Source of the DNA: CAYONM01 sp964405325
GTDB taxonomy: Bacteria > Planctomycetota > UBA11346
Assembly (NCBI GenBank): GCA_964405325.1
Contig: CAYONM010000166.1
Coordinates: forward strand, 1-8,435
Direction of reading: 5' to 3'
DNA: 8,435 nt
Shown here one piece after another: positions 5,681-8,435 of this stretch. The notes below the pieces were generated by a model. The model did not search any database, was not told the origin of the DNA, and worked only from the letters and a program-made list of their open reading frames with translations. Each line of letters starts with the position of its first letter. The stretch's first letter is position 1. A program made the translations under genes and the position numbers.

Positions 5681-5700
5681 GACCGGAGTCGTTACCGGTC
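5681..5700. repeat. small inverted repeat downstream of msrB
   Basis: GACCGG (5681-5686) and CCGGTC (5695-5700) can form a 6-bp stem with an 8-nt loop in the 163-nt gap after msrB. No U-tract follows. The role is uncertain, and the strong terminator just downstream makes a termination role unnecessary. Confidence 0.25.
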
Positions 5701-5717
5701 AACAAACATTCCGACCG

Positions 5718-5753
5718 CGAAAAAGCCGAGCGGTTTACCGCTCGGCTTTTTCG
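5718..5753. terminator. bidirectional Rho-independent terminator between msrB and the GH116 gene
   Basis: A perfect 17-bp inverted repeat (5718-5734 with 5737-5753) has GC core GCCGAGCGGT / ACCGCTCGGC flanked by A5 on the left and T5 on the right. It therefore carries a U-tract in either direction and serves both the plus-strand msrB and the minus-strand glycosidase, whose stop lies 20 nt away. Confidence 0.93.
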
Positions 5754-5772
5754 TATGCCAGGTAGCAAACGA

Positions 5773-8280
5773 TCAGCAGTCGACTACCAATGAGCTCTCC
5801 GCACTGACGACAATCGGTTTGTCAAAACGGATATGCGCGACGCGATCGCCCTTCTCGACAGTCGCCGGCACGGCCTTGCCGTCCAGGCTGACCGTGACCG
5901 AGCGGCCTTCGCTGGCCAGATCCAGCTCCAATCCGCGCAGGGTGACCTGACCAGCACCGAGCTTGATGCTGATGCGCTCGCTGTCCTGCTCGCAGACCCG
6001 TTGGTAATGCCCCCAGACCTCACCGATGGAAAAGAACAGACGCAAGCGCGGCTCGCACAAGGCCGGGCGGAAAGACCAGACGCCGCTCTTGGCAGCGAAA
6101 CCAGCGGCGGCGATCACGATGCCCCAGGCGCTCATGGGCCGATAATAGTGGCCACCCCATTCCTGGTGGTCCCAGTACCGACCGGCCTTGCGATGCCGGT
6201 GATCCACCGCTTCGACCACGGCAAAACCCTCGTCCACCAGACCTTCGTGCACCAGCAGGGCAGCGAAGCCCAGCTCGACGCCGGTCCAGTAGGTGTTGGC
6301 CTGGTCAAACCAGCAATCCGCATCAACCGGATGCAGCCAGTCGTCCTGCGGCCAACGACAATTGTACAGGCCTTGGCCACGCACGAAATTCCGCGCCAGA
6401 ATGGCGCGCAGGGCGCTGTCGATCTTGGCCCGGTCAACGATATCACCCAGATCCATCTGACGGCTGGCCCACTGCCCGATCAGCTGATCAGACAAGCAGC
6501 CCTCGTCGCGACCATGCTCACCAGTCTCGTCATTGGACAGGGAGAAATAGGTCCCGTTCCAGAGCTTGGCCTCCATGCCGGCCTGGGCTTTTTCGCGGGC
6601 AGCGCGCCAGCGAGCCTCGGCTTCGGCATCCTTCAGAATGCGCGCGGCGTGCTCGGCATGCTGCAAGGCCGAAATCACCTGGCCCACAATCAACGAGGCC
6701 GGCCCCCACATGGGGAAGTTGTCGTAGGTCGACATGGTGCCTTCCATCTCGGGCAGGCCATCACCGTCCTGGTCGCGTTTTTCCAGGGTGTAGGCCAGGG
6801 CCTTCTGTACCGAGGGCCAGACCTCCCGCAGGTAGTCGGTATCATTGGTCAGGAAGCAGTGCCGCAGCAACATCAGCACGTATTGCGGCGCCAGATCCAA
6901 GCGGCTCTTGACCGATTCGGCCTTATCGCCGGTACCAAAATTGCGACCGATGCCGTGGCAGACATCGCCGCTATCAAACTGCAGGCGACGATGCACCTCC
7001 CACTGGCTGCGATCCAACTCGGGGAACAGGAAGGCGATCGCGATCGCGCCATACATGCCGACATCAATGGTAGCCAGCGGGCCCCAGCTCTTTTCCGGGG
7101 TCCAGCCTTCCTGGATGCCGAAATCACCGCTTTCGGTGTACCAACTGGAGGCAACGAAGGTGTTCAGCTGACTGTTGATCTGATCCAGCACATACACCGG
7201 CAGATCGCTGTCGTAAAAACCGCGCTGAAAAGCCAGACTGCGATCGATCAGCTGCTCTCGCTCACCGATCAGATACTGGGCCACCGCCAGGGCATCACTG
7301 AAGCGTTTCTTGTAGGCATGGCCTTCGTAACGCAGCGCCGCTTGCTTGCCCTGTTTCTTGTCCTTCTGGGTCTGGTCGGCGTAACAGTTGGGGAAATGCC
7401 AGCTGAGCACGAAGTCGTGCCGCAGATCCTCGTTCTCGGGATCCAGGCGAGCGCTGCGGCCAACGGTGCTGATGCACTCATGGGTGGCAACCCGGGCACC
7501 CAGCTCTTCGTTGTCGGCATTCTGCCCGTCGATTTCATCCTTGTTGGACAGTTCGGTCTGATGCAGCAGCGGCTCCAGGAAGGTATGCCGATGCGACCAA
7601 CCGGCCTGGTAACTGCTCTCGCCGTGCAGACTGCTGAGCGCCATGCTGCCCCAGCTGGCGTGTTGCTCGTCCATACCCTCGGTGGCGTGCAGCACGCTGA
7701 CCGCGTCACCCTCCCTGCTGACGCGACCGGCATAGCGATGCGTGGGCACATCGTAGCCGACCAGATGCCGCAGGTTGGCCATCAGCAGCACTTCCACCGG
7801 CTTCGGCCCGGTCAGACGGATGTGGAAACGGAAATAGACACCAGGGATCGACGAAGCGGCAACATCTCCGGGCACGAAGGGGCTGAGCGCCTCCAGTTCG
7901 ATGTCGAAAGGCATCTCCTCGTCGTAGAAACGCAGCCGGGTGGTGGGAAAGCAGGCCTCGCTTTCGATGCGATCGACACCGCTCATCCAGGGAAAGGTGT
8001 AGAACTGCAGCAGACAACCGGCTGAATGGACGCCTTCGTCGATCTGCAGCAGCTTCATCTGCGGATGCTTGCCGACCTCCTGCCAGCGGACCATGAAGAA
8101 GAGGCTGGAATCCTCTTCGAACTGGTAGGGCGCGCCACCGAAGAGCGGTTCGTTGTTGAAGATGGTCCAGTTACGGAAGATGCCGTCTTTGCGCAGCTCC
8201 AGGCTGCCGGTGCCGATACCGCCGTGGGCAATGCCGGATCGGGGCTTGGAGGATCGTTCGATGGATTCACGAATGGGCAT
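5773..8280 (-). CDS. GH116-family (GBA2-like) beta-glycosidase
   Basis: This encodes 835 aa. Family members hydrolyse beta-glucosides, xylosides or N-acetylglucosaminides with retention. The N-terminal beta-sandwich begins GIGTGSLELRKDG (21-33). The catalytic alpha-barrel follows, with GIQEGW (388-393; probable nucleophile E391), TIDVGMYG (404-411; D406), CHGIG with H442, the DQDGDGLPE segment (503-511) and TYDNFPMWG (518-526; T518 and probable acid/base D520), NTYWTGVELGFAAL (662-675) and QEWGGHYYRPMSAWGI (706-721; R714). These match the active-site layout known from bacterial GH116. One position usually acidic (NEIE-like motif) appears to be His705. A C-terminal beta domain with VWSFRPAL (734-741) follows. 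Start chosen at MPIRES because AGGAG (8288-8292) lies 7 nt upstream. There is no signal peptide or membrane span, so it is probably cytoplasmic. Substrate is unknown. A receptor-like gene ends 103 nt upstream on the same strand. Confidence 0.87.
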   Translation of the reverse strand: MPIRESIERSSKPRSGIAHGGIGTGSLELRKDGIFRNWTIFNNEPLFGGAPYQFEEDSSLFFMVRWQEVGKHPQMKLLQIDEGVHSAGCLLQFYTFPWMSGVDRIESEACFPTTRLRFYDEEMPFDIELEALSPFVPGDVAASSIPGVYFRFHIRLTGPKPVEVLLMANLRHLVGYDVPTHRYAGRVSREGDAVSVLHATEGMDEQHASWGSMALSSLHGESSYQAGWSHRHTFLEPLLHQTELSNKDEIDGQNADNEELGARVATHECISTVGRSARLDPENEDLRHDFVLSWHFPNCYADQTQKDKKQGKQAALRYEGHAYKKRFSDALAVAQYLIGEREQLIDRSLAFQRGFYDSDLPVYVLDQINSQLNTFVASSWYTESGDFGIQEGWTPEKSWGPLATIDVGMYGAIAIAFLFPELDRSQWEVHRRLQFDSGDVCHGIGRNFGTGDKAESVKSRLDLAPQYVLMLLRHCFLTNDTDYLREVWPSVQKALAYTLEKRDQDGDGLPEMEGTMSTYDNFPMWGPASLIVGQVISALQHAEHAARILKDAEAEARWRAAREKAQAGMEAKLWNGTYFSLSNDETGEHGRDEGCLSDQLIGQWASRQMDLGDIVDRAKIDSALRAILARNFVRGQGLYNCRWPQDDWLHPVDADCWFDQANTYWTGVELGFAALLVHEGLVDEGFAVVEAVDHRHRKAGRYWDHQEWGGHYYRPMSAWGIVIAAAGFAAKSGVWSFRPALCEPRLRLFFSIGEVWGHYQRVCEQDSERISIKLGAGQVTLRGLELDLASEGRSVTVSLDGKAVPATVEKGDRVAHIRFDKPIVVSAESSLVVDC

Positions 8281-8383
8281 ACGAGCGCTCCTGATGCAAG
8301 GGCGCCCAGTCCAACGCACACGCGTGCAGGGTCAATGCCTTGCCTGTGGGCTCGGTCAGAGCCAGTCAAAAGTGACGGGGCCC
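8281..8383. other. 103-nt gap between the receptor-like tail and GH116
   Basis: Apart from the ribosome binding site I see only a weak hairpin on the minus strand, GGCTC-TGACC-GAGCC (8350-8364), with no U-tract. There is no clear promoter, so the GH116 gene could be cotranscribed with the upstream gene. Confidence 0.35.
8288..8292 (-). promoter_or_regulatory. ribosome binding site fixing the GH116 start
   Basis: AGGAG on the minus strand lies 7 nt before the ATG at 8278-8280. The in-frame ATG at 8317-8319 lacks a comparable site and would add 13 residues upstream of the conserved domain, so the 8280 start is preferred. Confidence 0.75.
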
Positions 8384-8435
8384 TCAGAGGTCGAATTCGG
8401 CACGAATCCGATAAGAGCCAGGCGAGCGCGTCCAA
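8384..8435 (-). CDS. C-terminal tail of a probable outer-membrane beta-barrel / TonB-dependent receptor (partial)
   Basis: On the minus strand a frame entering from the right edge ends in TGA at 8384-8386. Its last 16 residues read WTRSPGSYRIRAEFDL. The P-x-x-Y-x-[VIL]-x-[AVL]-x-[FY] ending with alternating hydrophobics and a final aromatic or Leu resembles the last beta strand of TonB-dependent receptors. Such a receptor next to a glycosidase would fit glycoside uptake. The call rests on 16 residues only. Confidence 0.4.
   Translation of the reverse strand, partial: WTRSPGSYRIRAEFDL

Noticed and set aside
5833..8025. 730-codon open frame on the plus strand, opposite the GH116 gene
   Set aside because: It is antisense to a gene with clear family motifs, its translation is rich in Gln/Gly/His/Ala with no recognisable domain, and such long shadows are common opposite GC-rich genes.

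Overview
The window is GC-rich, tightly packed bacterial DNA. Gene content (sigma-54 activator with a -24/-12 promoter, Uup-type ABC-F ATPase, lipoprotein-like MsrB, a TonB-receptor-like C-terminus next to a GH116 glycosidase) suggests a proteobacterium, probably a gammaproteobacterium. No rRNA, tRNA, CRISPR array or intact insertion sequence is visible. The organism call is inference.

Layout. Positions 1-391 are mostly non-coding and visibly more AT-rich than the rest. They hold a possible gene tail (1-144), two adjacent imperfect palindromes (about 69-198 and 197-323) and a strong minus-strand terminator (340-366). On the minus strand, 392-949 encodes an unusual fusion: a DUF6132-like double-membrane-span module with a CxxxxC pair, continuous with a thioredoxin domain (WCGPC) that also has its own strong ribosome binding site and ATG. 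Divergent from it, 1051-2415 (+) encodes a Cys-rich, PAS-containing sigma-54 enhancer-binding protein. Between the two lie a good -24/-12 promoter firing towards the thioredoxin gene and three CAATGGCA repeats at about 20-bp spacing, which look like the activator's enhancer sites. Together this is a self-contained, probably redox-responsive, sigma-54-controlled thioredoxin module.

The activator ends convergently, overlapping by 16 nt a divergent aldo/keto-reductase-like gene (2400-3086, -) that appears to have lost key catalytic residues. Upstream of that on the same strand is uup (3214-5031, -), an ABC-F ATPase. Divergent from uup is msrB (5124-5609, +), a Cys-type methionine sulfoxide reductase B with a signal or lipoprotein N-terminus. 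A long bidirectional terminator (5718-5753) separates msrB from a convergent GH116-family glycosidase (5773-8280, -) with no signal peptide. The right edge carries the last 16 codons of a minus-strand gene whose end resembles a TonB-dependent receptor.

How they fit together: the thioredoxin fusion and MsrB both belong to thiol and methionine redox repair. Thioredoxins are the usual reductants of MsrB, so a functional link is plausible but not shown by the sequence. The GH116 enzyme and the receptor-like tail suggest glycoside uptake and intracellular hydrolysis. The most interesting part is the sigma-54/thioredoxin module at 392-2415.
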